A DNA stretch of 64,000 nucleotides. Source: Thiobius zoothamnicola. GTDB taxonomy: Bacteria; Pseudomonadota; Gammaproteobacteria; Chromatiales; Chromatiaceae. The notes beneath the pieces are model-generated. The model had not been told where the DNA came from. It saw only the letters and a program-made list of their open reading frames with translations, and made no database searches. The position numbers were made by a program, and so were the translations under genes. The DNA lies in NCBI GenBank assembly GCA_963678215.1, contig OY782758.1:558001-622000 (forward strand), given 5' to 3'. Of this stretch, positions 45,063-54,854 are shown piece by piece. The first letter of the stretch is position 1; each line of letters starts with the position of its first letter.

Positions 45063-45091
45063 TCACACCAGAACCCCTCAAGAAGAAAGCC

Positions 45092-45577
45092 ATGTCTACT
45101 CAACACCTGAAATACTTTATCAGCTATGCGCGAGCCGACGAAAAGACGGCGCAGCCTTTTTTTGACCAGCTCAGCGTGGAATTAAACATAGTTAATAACT
45201 ATAAGTTTAATCCTTGGCGCGATGACATGATGGAAGTGGGCGCAGACTGGCATGACCAAATCCAGCAAGCCATCCAATCCTGTGATTTCGGCTTGCTGCT
45301 GGTTTCACCCGCTTTTCTCGCCAGTGAATACATCCGGGACAATGAACTGGCGCATTTCATTACCCAATCAGAGGATCAGGCGTGGATTAACAAACCCCTG
45401 GTTCCGATCTTTTTAAAACCGGTCAATATAGAGAAGGTGAATATGCGCGGCCTGGAATCCGTGCAAATTTTCCGCGACGCTGATGGAAAATGTTTCGCGG
45501 AAAGACAGGGGCATAAAAAAGACGCTTTTGTAAGCGAACTGGCCGACAAAATCGTGCATAAATTTCAACCGGGCTGA
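45092..45577 (+). CDS. Stand-alone TIR domain protein
   Basis: A 161-residue protein that is almost entirely one TIR domain: YFISYARADEKTAQPFFDQL (box 1), WRDDMMEVGADWHDQIQQAI (BB-loop region), CDFGLLLVSPAFLASEYI with Glu in the position of the NADase catalytic residue, and a late GHKKDAFVSELADKIV helix. Bacterial TIR proteins of this type cleave NAD+ or make cyclic nucleotides in anti-phage defence. It converges on and overlaps the antitoxin gene by 13 bp. The adjacent giant NACHT-WD40 protein has a related TIR-like region, suggesting this is its effector partner. Family is sure; activity is inferred. Confidence 0.87.
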   Translation: MSTQHLKYFISYARADEKTAQPFFDQLSVELNIVNNYKFNPWRDDMMEVGADWHDQIQQAIQSCDFGLLLVSPAFLASEYIRDNELAHFITQSEDQAWINKPLVPIFLKPVNIEKVNMRGLESVQIFRDADGKCFAERQGHKKDAFVSELADKIVHKFQPG

Positions 45578-45789
45578 TGATTTTCTTCCCGCCGCGCAAA
45601 ATCCTCATCCTGCCCGACATCCGGCATTTCAGCGAGCAACTGCAAAAAACTGCGGCGTTTCGGCGGCATTAATGCTTGTTGCAAAATTCGCCGATGCTCC
45701 GCTTCAGCGCTAATGCCGCGAGCGCTGGCGCGCTGTTTTAAAGCCCACACGATCTCATCATCCACATGACGCACAACCAAACTCGCCAT
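45565..45789 (-). CDS. FitA-like ribbon-helix-helix antitoxin, orphan
   Basis: A 74-residue RHH DNA-binding protein starting MASLVVRHVDDEIVWALKQ (an alternative ATG at 45795 adds MK). ARGISAEAEHRRILQQAL is the FitA/StbC pattern of antitoxins that pair with PIN-domain toxins. The C-terminal arm that would block a toxin is present (RRSFLQLLAEMPDVG). No PIN toxin gene follows; the reading direction runs into the TIR gene 3' end instead. It may be a leftover antitoxin or a retained local repressor. Confidence 0.8.
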   Translation of the reverse strand: MASLVVRHVDDEIVWALKQRASARGISAEAEHRRILQQALMPPKRRSFLQLLAEMPDVGQDEDFARREENHQPG

Positions 45790-45796
45790 TTTCATC

Positions 45797-46750
45797 TCAA
45801 TCAGTGACAAAATCGACAATCATAGTCGCAATCGCCTCTGTTGAACCGGGCGACAGAATATCGCCCGCCAAAACATGCTGATCCAGATCGTCTGCATCAG
45901 TATAGGCCGTCAGGCGTTTTCGTGATGAGCCAAGCGCAGCGAATGCTGTTTCTGTCGCAGCCGCATTGACTACCCGGTCTTCAGGGGAATACACCACAAG
46001 AACCGGCACATCAATCAAACTCAGATCCAACGAATTCACCAAACTGACCATCCCCGCCATGGGTAATAATGCGCGAGTCGGATGACGATGCGTCCAATAT
46101 TGTCCGTGACGCGCATTGCTTGGCTCCCAGCTTTGCTCCGGGCCAATCAGCAGTTCTGCAATATGCCCACCCCACGGCCAAAGAAGCAATCCGGTCCGAC
46201 TATCAGCCGGCGCGAAATTGGGCGAAATCAAAACATAGGCCGCCACCTGCTCCGTCGAGAGTTGCGCGGCCAACCAAGTGGCAATCGTCCCTCCCGTCGA
46301 AACTCCAATCACCACGACCCGCTCACCCAATCGTTGCCCAATGCGCAATGCCTCATGCGCGTCATTGAGCCAGGCATTGACGCTGCCATCCAGCATCGCC
46401 GCTCCATCCCGCCCATGGCCAGTGAACCGCGTATAGAACACGTTAGCCCCTAATGACTCCGCAACCCGCTCTGAAAGCGGCGCCGTTTCCTGTCGGGTGG
46501 CGGAAAACCCGTGCAGATACACAACGGATAGAGGCGTGCGAACGCCAACCTCCCCGGCCCAATGAATGGTTTTTTCCGTGCCTGGCACGATGTCATCAAA
46601 GGCTGCTTCCGCCTCCCCTAAATACCGATCCAGATCGGCAGGCAAATCGACAGGATCTAACTCAGTCTTTATCTCAACTCGTGGGCCGACGAAAAAAATG
46701 ATGACGAGAGCGCATACCAAACATCCAAGACCGATTAATACGTAGTTCAT
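45797..46750 (-). CDS. Membrane-anchored alpha/beta hydrolase
   Basis: About 317 residues from MNYVLIGLGCLVCALVIIF, a single N-terminal membrane helix (an in-frame ATG at 46783 would add 11 residues). The hydrolase core has oxyanion motif YLHGFSATRQE, the nucleophile elbow VIGVSTGGTIATWL, acid Asp in VYSPEDRVV and His in DLDQHVLAG. It resembles lysophospholipase/esterase relatives. It is read together with the antitoxin (about 7 bp apart) and divergently from the NACHT-WD40 gene. A part in the immune locus (lipase effector) is possible but not shown. Confidence 0.8.
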   Translation of the reverse strand: MNYVLIGLGCLVCALVIIFFVGPRVEIKTELDPVDLPADLDRYLGEAEAAFDDIVPGTEKTIHWAGEVGVRTPLSVVYLHGFSATRQETAPLSERVAESLGANVFYTRFTGHGRDGAAMLDGSVNAWLNDAHEALRIGQRLGERVVVIGVSTGGTIATWLAAQLSTEQVAAYVLISPNFAPADSRTGLLLWPWGGHIAELLIGPEQSWEPSNARHGQYWTHRHPTRALLPMAGMVSLVNSLDLSLIDVPVLVVYSPEDRVVNAAATETAFAALGSSRKRLTAYTDADDLDQHVLAGDILSPGSTEAIATMIVDFVTD

Positions 46751-46853
46751 AACGGTTTTCTCATGCGTGATTTTTACTGACAAATGGAAGGGTTTTCATG
46801 CCAAGTATAGAACACCGTTCAGCTTTAGCGACACGGCAGTACAGCACGCACAG

Positions 46854-46907
46854 TATCTACTTTATATCTACTTAATCGATTTGTTTAGCCAGTCAATATG
46901 CTATATT
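46854..46907 (+). promoter_or_regulatory. Promoter of the NACHT-WD40 gene with TATCTAC direct repeats
   Basis: TATCTAC occurs at 46854-46860 and 46865-46871 (4 bp apart, 11 bp period), nine bases before a -35-like TTGTTT (46881-46886). A -10-like TATATT is at 46902-46907, with a short 15 bp spacer. The repeat type, period and distance to -35 match the TIR promoter exactly. This promoter placement argues that translation starts at 46952 rather than at the first ATG (46898), which would lie upstream of the transcript start. Confidence 0.5.
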
Positions 46908-46951
46908 GGCGATCAAATGGCGAACCAGAACCCAACCTGACGACAAACCAC

Positions 46952-49900
46952 ATGACCCAACTCCTGTCCCCAGCCCCCAAACATGTCGTACAAACCTTGT
47001 TACAGGCATTACTGAAAAAGCACGCCTTCAGCAAAGCAGCCCAAACACGCATCCAGCACCTGATCGAACTGATGGACGGCCAGGGCTATATTAACTATGC
47101 GCAAGCCTACGCCAAGCTGTTTCCTCAATCGGCGAATAGTCCGGCTGAAAAAACCAAAGCCGACAAGGCATTCAAAAAATTCCGCGATACCCTGGCGCAA
47201 AAGGCCACTGAAAAAAATGAAGCGTTACGACTGCTGGTCGATCAAAACCGCAATGCGGATCCACATAACCGCCGTTTCTGGTTCGAGGCACGGGACAAAG
47301 CCGAAGCCCGGCTCACGGTATATAACGAAGGCGCAATCCAAGGCTCTGAAAATGCGCAGGAACAATCCATTCAAATCGCTGATTATGAACGGAGCTATCT
47401 GGTGATTTATGCCGAAGCCGATAAAAAAGACGCACAACAACTGGCTGAGGATTTAAACCACCAATTTGAACTGGCTGATAAAAAATGGCGCCAACTGGAT
47501 TACGACGATATTCCGGTTGGTGAACTGACAACGAAAGCGGCGCAACAAGAAATCATCAGACAAGCCGATTTCATGCTGTTTCTGCTCAGCCCGAAGCTGG
47601 TGCTTCAGTTAAAAGAAGATAACGCATTCCTCGCTGACCGGCCTTTAGTGCCACTCTTAATGCACAAAATTCAACCAGGCCAACTGACGGGCACCGTATT
47701 GGCAGGTAAAAAAATCGCTCAGGATGCGGACAACAAAGCCTGGATTGAACGAAACCACCATAAAAAAGCGAATTGGGTGAGCCAGGTCGCTGAACAAATC
47801 CTGTCTGCTATAGAACAACAATTCAACTCACTGGAAACAAAACCAATGAGCCAGGAAGCCGTACGCCAAGCCAAGCTACGCCATTTGACCCAGGACCCGC
47901 GCCAGCAAGACGACACCATTCCCGCGCACGTCATGGAACAGCCTATTCGCTGCCAGGGCGTCAAAGCAGAACAAAGCGCCCTGCCCTTTTTACTGAATTG
48001 GCTGCAACAACCTCAGGGCAGCGTGATCTGTGCCATTTTCGGCGAGCTGGGCATGGGCAAAACCACTCTCAGCCAACGATTGACCCGCCACCTGTTGCAA
48101 CACCAGGACGAGCCAGACCACCCCTTTCCGGTCTATCTGGACTTACGTCACGTCAATAGCATGAATTGGGACTGGGCAGCGGGCGGCCTGCCCGAACTGA
48201 GCGACATGTTGGCACATATTTTCACCAACGCCTACAATCTGCCGGTCGGCGCTCAACGCCCCACCGTCGAAGACATTCAATACCTGGCGCAACACCAAAA
48301 AGGGCTGGTGATTTTTGACGGCCTGGATGAAGTCATGAACCGCTTGACGCCGGATCAATGCAACCTGTTCATTCAACGCCTGTGGAGCATTCTGCCGCCA
48401 ATCGCCTGGAAATCGGCTGACAACGACCACGCCAGGCCAAGACCGGACGGCTGTGGTCGCCTGCTGATGACCTGCCGCAGCCATTTCTTCCAAACCTTGC
48501 AAGACCAAATCAACGCCCTGTCCGGCCAACAACGCGAAATGGTCAAACCCCGGGATTATCTGTGGATCACTTTGTTACCCTTCGATGCCGAACAAATCGA
48601 AGGTTATTTCCAACAAGTCTTTCAGGATGATCCGGCGCAGGCTGTACGAATCATCAAAATGCTGGATGAAATTCACGATTTGCGCGAACTGTCCAGCCGA
48701 CCCTACAACTTAAAACTGATCCAGAACCAAGTCGAACATCTGGAAGCCATCCAGAAAACCGGCAAAAAAATCAGCGTGGCCGACCTGTATGACAATATGG
48801 TTGATCAATGTACCCAAAGGGATAACCCCAAACATCGCCTGAAACGGGAACACAAACTGCTACTGATGGAACGTTTGGCCTACAAACTGTGGGCCGAACA
48901 AATCAAATCGCTCGATTACCAGGCCATCGAAAATTGGTTAATCGACCAATTATTGGCCGACAGGCGCTGGGAAATGCAATATCGGCACTTTATTGAGAAA
49001 GAAAACGGTCTGGACATCCTGCAACAGGATCTACGCAATGCCACCTTTATCGTCCATGCCAACGATGATCACTTTCGTTTCGCCCATACTTCCATCATGG
49101 AATATTTCCTGGCGCGCGCGCTGCATCGTGCCCTGGTCGAGGCCCACCCCGACATCTGGGCGATCAAGCCGCCCAGCGCTGAAACGCTCGATTTTCTCGG
49201 TGAACTGATCGCCGCGCGCGACACGCAAGCCTGTTTGCAAACCCTGGCACAGCTACGCAGCCAGTACCACCCACAAGCCAGTGAACTCACCCTGCACTAT
49301 GCCCTGCATGCCTACCAGCAAAATTATCCAGGCGCTGAGTTTCAAGGCTTTCAACTGCAAGGCACCAATGTCAACGGATTAGTCATTCAGGCGAAAAAAG
49401 ACGACACCCTCAACTGGCGCGGCGCGGATCTGAGTTTATCAACCATGATTAACTGTCAATTCAAAAAGCTTGATTTCACCGGTGCCAGACTTCATCAAAC
49501 CGACCTCAGCCGGTCACTGTTTGACCAATGCCGACTGGACCAAATCCAGGCTGATGAATCCAACCTGACTGGCGTCAAGCTGCACCATTGCAGTGCTTTA
49601 GGTGCCGACTTCAGCCAGGCCAGGCTATACCATACACACTGGTCGCCGCCACCAAACCAGGCCGATTTACCCCAAGGTTTTGCAGACCACCAACTGCCTG
49701 ATTTATTCACGCCAAATCAAATCATGGTTAATAATTCACCCACTCCTTGCTCAATAACGGGGCATGCTGGCTCAGTTCTCGCTTTAGCCGTTGACCCGCG
49801 CGGCCAGTGGCTGGCGTCAGGATCGGATGATAAAACCATACGCTTGTGGGATATCCAATCCGGCCAATATCATCAAATATTAACGAAGCATACTGACTGG

Positions 49901-51703
49901 ATTCGCGCTTTAGCAGTGGACCCACAAGGCCAATGGCTGGCATCGGGATCAAGTGACCAAACTATACGTTTGTGGGGTGTCCAATCTGGTCAATGCCAGC
50001 AAGTGCTGGAAGGGCACACTGATCAAGTTCGTACTTTAGCCGTCGATCCGCACGGCCAGTGGTTGGCGTCGGGATCAAGTGATCAAACCATACGCCTATG
50101 GGATGTCCAATCTGGTCAATGCCAACAAGTGTTGGAAGGGCACACTGATCAAGTTCGTGCTTTAGCCGTCGATCCGCACGGCCAGTGGCTGGCATCAGGA
50201 TCATATGATGAAACCATACGTTTGTGGGATATTCAATCCAGTGAATGCTGCCATGTATTAAAAGGGCACACTGGCAAAATCCATGATTTGGCAGTTGACC
50301 CGTACGGCCAGCGGCTAGCGTCAGGGTCAAGTGATCGAACCGTACGCCTATGGGATGTCCAATCTGGCCAATGCCAACAAGTGCTGGAGGGGCATACAGG
50401 ATTGATTCACACCGTGGCAATCGATCTACATGGACAATGGCTGGCATCAGGATCACACGATAAAACCCTACGCTTCTGGAGTATCAAATCTCATCAGCCT
50501 CATCCAAGGTCAATCAACCATACCAGTTCAGTTCGCACTCTGGCGATAGAACCAAATGGCAAATGGCTGGCATCGGGAGGAAATGATGGAGCCATCCGCT
50601 TATGGGATACCCAATCCGACCAATACCACCAAATATTGGAAGGCCATACCACCAACTCAGCTCTCGCCCTGGCGGTCGATCCACAGGGCCAATGGCTGGC
50701 GTCGGGATCAGATGATCAAACTGTGCGCTTGTGGGACGCCCAGTCCGGCCAGTGTCGCTTGGTGCTAGAAGGGCATATCAACTCGGTTAGCGCCCTGGCG
50801 GTGGATCCACGCGGTCAATGGCTGGCATCGGCATCGTTTGACCAGACCGTCCGCGTGTGGAATACCCAGTCCGGCCAGTGCCGCCAAGTACTGGCCGGAC
50901 ATACCCACTGGGTTAGCGCCCTGGCAGTCGATCCGCACGGCCAGTGGTTGGCGTCGGGATCAGGTGATCAAACTGTGTGCTTGTGGGATCTCCAGTCGGG
51001 CCAGTGCCGTCAAGTGATGAAGGGCCACACCCACTGGGTTAGCGCCCTGGCGGTCGATCCGCACGGCCAGTGGTTGGCGTCGGCATCAAGTGATAAAACC
51101 GTGCGCTTGTGGGATGTCGAATCCGGGCAGTGTCGCCAAGCGCTGAAAGGGCATACCGACTCGGTTAGCGCTCTGGTGATGGATCCGCAGTACCAGTGGC
51201 TGGCGTCAGGATCAGATGACAAAACCGTGCGCGTGTGGGATTCCCAGTCCGGCCAGTGCCGCCAAGTGCTGGAGGGCCATACTGGTTCGGTTAGCGCCCT
51301 GGTGGTCGATCCACACGGCCAGTGGCTGGCGTCGGCATCGTTTGACCAGACGGTGCGTGTGTGGGATCTCCAGTCCGGCCAGTGCCACCAAGTGCTGGCA
51401 GGTCATACCAGATCGATTAACGCCCTGGCGGTCGATCCGCACGGCCAATGGCTGGCATCCGGGTCAGATGGCAAAACCATCCGCTTCTGGGACATCCGCA
51501 ATCTGAACCAAGTCCGCACCACTCATATGATTGAGCTGCTGCCTGAAGGCAATTGGGTCGTCTGGCAGGATCCGGACGGCCCGAACCGCCGCTGGACGCA
51601 TTACAGTGAGGACGCCTGGCGTTGGTTGGGCTGGCATGCCCCCATGCCCGGTTCCAACACATGGATGATGTATCCGATGGAAGCTTTTCAGCCGCCTGGT
51701 TAG
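46952..51703 (+). CDS. NLR-like protein: TIR-like, NACHT, pentapeptide and 14 WD40 repeats
   Basis: A giant protein of 1583 residues from [12 protein letters not shown] (1601 from the ATG at 46898). Using 1601 numbering: a helical N-terminal domain (about 25-140); a TIR-like region (about 160-310: [20 protein letters not shown], then [12 protein letters not shown]); a NACHT NTPase with Walker [11 protein letters not shown] (382-391) and Walker [13 protein letters not shown] (about 470); pentapeptide-like repeats (about 812-915: [24 protein letters not shown]); 14 WD40 repeats forming two seven-blade propellers; and a C-terminal cap ending near [11 protein letters not shown]. This is the signal-transduction ATPase (NLR/STAND) design in which WD repeats sense a ligand and the NTPase oligomerises. 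The TIR-like part lacks the catalytic Glu, so it may recruit the separate TIR protein. Confidence 0.9.
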   Translation: MTQLLSPAPKHVVQTLLQALLKKHAFSKAAQTRIQHLIELMDGQGYINYAQAYAKLFPQSANSPAEKTKADKAFKKFRDTLAQKATEKNEALRLLVDQNRNADPHNRRFWFEARDKAEARLTVYNEGAIQGSENAQEQSIQIADYERSYLVIYAEADKKDAQQLAEDLNHQFELADKKWRQLDYDDIPVGELTTKAAQQEIIRQADFMLFLLSPKLVLQLKEDNAFLADRPLVPLLMHKIQPGQLTGTVLAGKKIAQDADNKAWIERNHHKKANWVSQVAEQILSAIEQQFNSLETKPMSQEAVRQAKLRHLTQDPRQQDDTIPAHVMEQPIRCQGVKAEQSALPFLLNWLQQPQGSVICAIFGELGMGKTTLSQRLTRHLLQHQDEPDHPFPVYLDLRHVNSMNWDWAAGGLPELSDMLAHIFTNAYNLPVGAQRPTVEDIQYLAQHQKGLVIFDGLDEVMNRLTPDQCNLFIQRLWSILPPIAWKSADNDHARPRPDGCGRLLMTCRSHFFQTLQDQINALSGQQREMVKPRDYLWITLLPFDAEQIEGYFQQVFQDDPAQAVRIIKMLDEIHDLRELSSRPYNLKLIQNQVEHLEAIQKTGKKISVADLYDNMVDQCTQRDNPKHRLKREHKLLLMERLAYKLWAEQIKSLDYQAIENWLIDQLLADRRWEMQYRHFIEKENGLDILQQDLRNATFIVHANDDHFRFAHTSIMEYFLARALHRALVEAHPDIWAIKPPSAETLDFLGELIAARDTQACLQTLAQLRSQYHPQASELTLHYALHAYQQNYPGAEFQGFQLQGTNVNGLVIQAKKDDTLNWRGADLSLSTMINCQFKKLDFTGARLHQTDLSRSLFDQCRLDQIQADESNLTGVKLHHCSALGADFSQARLYHTHWSPPPNQADLPQGFADHQLPDLFTPNQIMVNNSPTPCSITGHAGSVLALAVDPRGQWLASGSDDKTIRLWDIQSGQYHQILTKHTDWIRALAVDPQGQWLASGSSDQTIRLWGVQSGQCQQVLEGHTDQVRTLAVDPHGQWLASGSSDQTIRLWDVQSGQCQQVLEGHTDQVRALAVDPHGQWLASGSYDETIRLWDIQSSECCHVLKGHTGKIHDLAVDPYGQRLASGSSDRTVRLWDVQSGQCQQVLEGHTGLIHTVAIDLHGQWLASGSHDKTLRFWSIKSHQPHPRSINHTSSVRTLAIEPNGKWLASGGNDGAIRLWDTQSDQYHQILEGHTTNSALALAVDPQGQWLASGSDDQTVRLWDAQSGQCRLVLEGHINSVSALAVDPRGQWLASASFDQTVRVWNTQSGQCRQVLAGHTHWVSALAVDPHGQWLASGSGDQTVCLWDLQSGQCRQVMKGHTHWVSALAVDPHGQWLASASSDKTVRLWDVESGQCRQALKGHTDSVSALVMDPQYQWLASGSDDKTVRVWDSQSGQCRQVLEGHTGSVSALVVDPHGQWLASASFDQTVRVWDLQSGQCHQVLAGHTRSINALAVDPHGQWLASGSDGKTIRFWDIRNLNQVRTTHMIELLPEGNWVVWQDPDGPNRRWTHYSEDAWRWLGWHAPMPGSNTWMMYPMEAFQPPG
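49330..49650 (+). repeat. Pentapeptide-like repeats within the NLR-like gene
   Basis: Encodes A(D/N)LxX-type five-residue steps such as [39 protein letters not shown] and [10 protein letters not shown]. They form a short right-handed beta helix between the NACHT and WD40 regions. Confidence 0.75.
49751..51519 (+). repeat. Fourteen 126-bp tandem WD40-encoding repeats
   Basis: Fourteen units of 42 residues (one of 43) with consensus GHTxxVxALAVDPxGQWLAS then GSxDxTVRLWDxQSGQC. Fourteen blades equal two seven-bladed propellers. Units 2-4 are almost identical in DNA, and units 9-14 share another nearly identical GC-richer version ([13 protein letters not shown]), so copies have been homogenised or amplified recently in two groups. 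Variation concentrates at positions after GHT and around the xDxT loop, surface sites on a propeller. Confidence 0.93.
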
Positions 51704-51730
51704 AGAGACATACCTGCCTCACAAATCCAC

Positions 51731-51749
51731 GACGTTATAATATATCGTC
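51731..51749. promoter_or_regulatory. Probable Zur operator upstream of the CobW GTPase gene
   Basis: GACGTTATAATATATCGTC is a 19 bp near-perfect palindrome with a core (GTTATAATATATC) one or two bases from the gammaproteobacterial Zur consensus GTTATAATATAAC. It lies 50 bp before the GTPase ATG. CobW/COG0523 GTPases are typical Zur targets, induced by zinc starvation. Confidence 0.7.
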
Positions 51750-51798
51750 TTATGCTATTCTCCCGTTTCACCCGTCTTCCATCCAAGCGAAAATCCTT

Positions 51799-53007
51799 AT
51801 GCCCCAAACCCGCAAACTCCCCGTCACCGTGCTGTCAGGCTTTCTTGGCGCAGGCAAAACCACGGTGCTCAGCCATATTCTGAATAACCGGCAAGGTAAG
51901 AAAGTGGCAGTGATTGTGAATGATATGAGTGAAATCAACATTGACTCGGCGATTGTGCAAAGTGAAGTTTCACTCAATCGCAGTGAAGAGAAGTTGGTGG
52001 AAATGAGTAATGGCTGCATTTGCTGCACCTTACGTGAAGATCTGTTGGAGGAAGTCAACAAGCTTGCGCAGGATGGGCGCTTCGATTATCTGGTGATTGA
52101 ATCCACGGGCATTTCCGAACCTTTACCGGTGGCCGAGACTTTCACTTTCGCGGATGAAAAGGGTGTTTCATTATCTGACATCGCCGATCTGGATACGATG
52201 GTGACGGTGGTGGATGCGGTGAATTTCCTGAAGGATTACGAAGAGGCCCAATCCTTACAGGATACCGGCGAGTCTCTCGGCGAGGAAGATGAGCGCAGCG
52301 TGGCCGATTTACTGGTTGACCAAGTCGAATTCGCTGATGTCATTCTCATCAGCAAGATCGATTTAGTGGAAACAGCAGATATCGAACGCCTGACCGCCAT
52401 CCTGAAAACACTCAATACGCACGCCAACATCATCCCGATCACGCAGGGGCAAGTCGATATTGAGGCCGTACTCAACACCCATTTATTTGATTTCGAGCGT
52501 GCGCAGCAAGCGCCAGGCTGGCTCAAGGAAATGCGCGGCGAGCATGTGCCCGAAACGGAGGAATATGGCATCAGCAGTTTCAGTTATGTCGCGCGGCGGC
52601 CTTTCCATCCGGAGAAGTTCCACCAGTTTCTGCACAGCACCGAAGATTACGGCAAGCTGATTCGTTCCAAAGGTTATTTCTGGTTGGCTTCGCGCCCTGA
52701 ATTCGCCGGTCAGTGGAGTCAGGCTGGCGGCATTGCGCACTACGGTTTCGCCGGCATGTTCTGGAAAGCCGTGCCGAAAGAAAACTGGCCGACCAATGAG
52801 GATTATCTCGCCTCCATCAAAGAACAGTGGGTGGAGCCTTTTGGCGATATGCGTCAGGAATTGGTCTTTATCGGCCAGGGACTGGATCAGGAGGCCATCA
52901 CTCAAGCCTTGCATGATTGCCTCTTGAGCGAGGAGGAGATGCTACGCGGCAAAGCCTACTGGACGGCGTTGAACGATCCTTTTCCGGCCTGGGAGCAGAA
53001 AGCATGA
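51799..53007 (+). CDS. COG0523/CobW-family zinc-linked GTPase
   Basis: A 402-residue G3E GTPase. I start at [20 protein letters not shown] rather than at upstream in-frame ATGs inside the preceding gene. Motifs are the P-loop [11 protein letters not shown], the metal-binding CxCC ([13 protein letters not shown]), the ESTGISEP switch and SKIDLVE, followed by a CobW C-terminal domain. Members move zinc or other metals to client enzymes during scarcity. A Zur-like palindrome upstream and the DUF1826 gene downstream (ATGA overlap) support the zinc branch. The metal is inferred. Confidence 0.92.
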   Translation: MPQTRKLPVTVLSGFLGAGKTTVLSHILNNRQGKKVAVIVNDMSEINIDSAIVQSEVSLNRSEEKLVEMSNGCICCTLREDLLEEVNKLAQDGRFDYLVIESTGISEPLPVAETFTFADEKGVSLSDIADLDTMVTVVDAVNFLKDYEEAQSLQDTGESLGEEDERSVADLLVDQVEFADVILISKIDLVETADIERLTAILKTLNTHANIIPITQGQVDIEAVLNTHLFDFERAQQAPGWLKEMRGEHVPETEEYGISSFSYVARRPFHPEKFHQFLHSTEDYGKLIRSKGYFWLASRPEFAGQWSQAGGIAHYGFAGMFWKAVPKENWPTNEDYLASIKEQWVEPFGDMRQELVFIGQGLDQEAITQALHDCLLSEEEMLRGKAYWTALNDPFPAWEQKA

Positions 53008-53660
53008 TTGAGGAAAACTCAATGCCAGTCACCTGTCAACATCTGGCGCAAGGCGTGGAACCGACGATTTTCAGCGATATTTATCAAGAGGATATCCATA
53101 TCGCCATTTGGCGGCGTGAGCTATCCGCCAGTCTGCAAGATTCGGTGCAAGATTTTTCGGCCTTAAATCCGACATTCCGCACTGAAAGGGTCGTCACCCC
53201 GCAAAATGCGCTTGCAAACCTGTGTGAATCGTTCGGCACTGATGAGCAAGCTGGATTGCGTGAAAATATCGCCGAACTGGTGGAGATGTTTTGCTATTTG
53301 TTTGAACTTAAACGCGCGGGCTTGCGCTTGAAAATTCTGGATCACGCCATGTGCCCGAAATTCCATGTGGATCGGATTCCTTGTCGTCTGGTCACCACCT
53401 ATCAAGGCGTGGCGACAGAATGGCTGCCTCATGAGGTCGTGAATCGCACAAAACTGGGAGAAGGCGCTGACGGACAAGCTGACCATCAATCGGGTCTTTA
53501 CCCACACCAACATGACATCCAGCAACTGAATTGCGGAGATGTCGCTTTGCTCAAAGGTGTGCTTTGGCAAGGCAATGAAAATGCGGGGTTGGTTCATCGC
53601 TCGCCAAAAGTAGCCAACCAAGGGAATCGTTTGTTATTGACCTTGGATTTTATCGATTGA
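53004..53660 (+). CDS. DUF1826 family protein
   Basis: A 218-residue cytosolic protein starting [18 protein letters not shown], coupled to the CobW gene by an ATGA overlap. A central [20 protein letters not shown] has Cys and His residues able to hold a metal, and [11 protein letters not shown] lies near the end. DUF1826 genes are commonly beside zinc-responsive COG0523 GTPases, so a role in zinc-limited growth, perhaps as client or partner, is likely. Function unknown. It converges on panB with 11 bp overlap. Confidence 0.85.
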   Translation: MIEENSMPVTCQHLAQGVEPTIFSDIYQEDIHIAIWRRELSASLQDSVQDFSALNPTFRTERVVTPQNALANLCESFGTDEQAGLRENIAELVEMFCYLFELKRAGLRLKILDHAMCPKFHVDRIPCRLVTTYQGVATEWLPHEVVNRTKLGEGADGQADHQSGLYPHQHDIQQLNCGDVALLKGVLWQGNENAGLVHRSPKVANQGNRLLLTLDFID

Positions 53661-54408
53661 CGGGGAAAACGCGACTCTCGACCTCAGCGATGAAGGTCTC
53701 AGCAGCGCTGACAAAAACCTGGCTGGTCTGGGCATATTGTTTGGAAAACGGCGGCCAGTAATCCCCTAACCCGACCACATCATTGATAACCAGTACTTGG
53801 CCATCACAGGCTGAACCAGCGCCGATGCCAATGGTTGGGATACTTAACGCACCTGAAATCTCGGACGCCAATGCGCCGGGCACATGCTCTATCACCAACA
53901 TAAAAGCACCAGCAGATGCGATGGCTTTGGCATCCGCCATGACTTGAACCGCCTCGGCTTGCGTGCCACCGACGCGTTTGAAATTTGCAGCCGTTTGCGG
54001 CGTTAAACCCGTGTGCCCGACAACAGCGATGTCATTCTCAACCAAGCACTGGATAACCTCGATTTTGGCCCCCTCAAGCTTCACGCTATCTGCTCCTGCA
54101 TCCAGCAGGCGCCTCGCATTAACCAGCGCGGTTTGCGGATCTTTATCTGCCTGATATGGCAAATCGCCGATAATATGTATTTCCGGCGCACCGCGACGCA
54201 CAGCACCGACGTGGTAAACTATATGATCCATTGTGACGTCGCGGGTTGAGTCAAAGCCCATTTCAACCATGCCGACAGAATCACCGACCAGAATCACGCT
54301 AATACCCGCCTGTTGAACGGCTTTCGCAACAGGACACGTATAGGCGGTTAACATCGCGATAGGTTTCCCGCCCTTCCGCTCAATAAAATCTTGAGGCCTT
54401 AGTTTCAA
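53650..54408 (-). CDS. panB: 3-methyl-2-oxobutanoate hydroxymethyltransferase
   Basis: A 252-residue TIM-barrel enzyme making ketopantoate from alpha-ketoisovalerate and methylene-tetrahydrofolate, the first committed step to pantothenate and CoA. Motifs are MLTAYTCPVAKAVQQAG, the metal-binding VGDSVGMVEMGFDSTRDVTM, SVKLEGAK, VVGHTGLTPQ and the late GIGAGSACDGQVLV. It is slightly shorter than E. coli PanB. panC and panD are not adjacent, and the neighbours are functionally unrelated. In a strain making NRPS products, CoA precursors also feed phosphopantetheine carriers. Confidence 0.96.
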   Translation of the reverse strand: MKLRPQDFIERKGGKPIAMLTAYTCPVAKAVQQAGISVILVGDSVGMVEMGFDSTRDVTMDHIVYHVGAVRRGAPEIHIIGDLPYQADKDPQTALVNARRLLDAGADSVKLEGAKIEVIQCLVENDIAVVGHTGLTPQTAANFKRVGGTQAEAVQVMADAKAIASAGAFMLVIEHVPGALASEISGALSIPTIGIGAGSACDGQVLVINDVVGLGDYWPPFSKQYAQTSQVFVSAAETFIAEVESRVFPVNR

Positions 54409-54637
54409 TGTTCGTCTCCAATGCGATCTATATCATCGGAAATCATTTTCTCAGATCCAGCGCCATTTTGCGTGGCAAAGAAATCAATCATCCGCTCCTG
54501 TTTCTTTAATGTATTCTCTTATCAGGGTGAGAATGATTCTGGAATCAGAGCGTATGGTGTGAATATGAAAGTGACTGCTTGTTTGACGCTTTAGAGAAGA
54601 GTGATCGCAATTCTTATAACCACCAAAAGGTGAAGAC

Positions 54638-54805
54638 ATGAATATTAATCCTGAACTCGATCAACACGAAAAAACCCAAGCAGAAATCGCTAAGTTGATG
54701 GCTGAAACCGCCAAGCTTAACCGCGAAACTCTGCTGTACCCTATTGTCGTTACCGCAACCTTGACTTTGGCGCTGGTTGGCGTGGTTAAGCTGTTCCTCA
54801 GCTAA
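54638..54805 (+). CDS. Small single-helix membrane protein
   Basis: A 55-residue protein (MNINPELDQHEKTQAEIAKL at the start). Residues 1-32 are a charged amphipathic helix with a heptad-like pattern (IAKLMAETAKLNRET), and residues about 33-53 are one membrane helix (YPIVVTATLTLALVGVVKLF). AAGGTGA lies 8 bp before the ATG. Proteins of this layout are widespread, unnamed inner-membrane micro-proteins. It stands alone between panB and tRNA-Lys; function unknown. The 229 bp upstream hold no other clear gene. Confidence 0.7.
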   Translation: MNINPELDQHEKTQAEIAKLMAETAKLNRETLLYPIVVTATLTLALVGVVKLFLS

Positions 54806-54854
54806 GCATAATATCCACCCGGTAAAAACCACACCACCGCAAAATTGATACCGC

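Noticed and set aside
49751..51519. Regular DNA repeats that could suggest a CRISPR array
   Set aside because: The 126-bp units are in frame and encode WD40 blades; there are no short direct repeats with unique spacers.
54530..54560. Fur-like GAGAATGATTCT upstream of the small membrane protein gene
   Set aside because: Only a partial match, and the neighbouring genes have no iron role.
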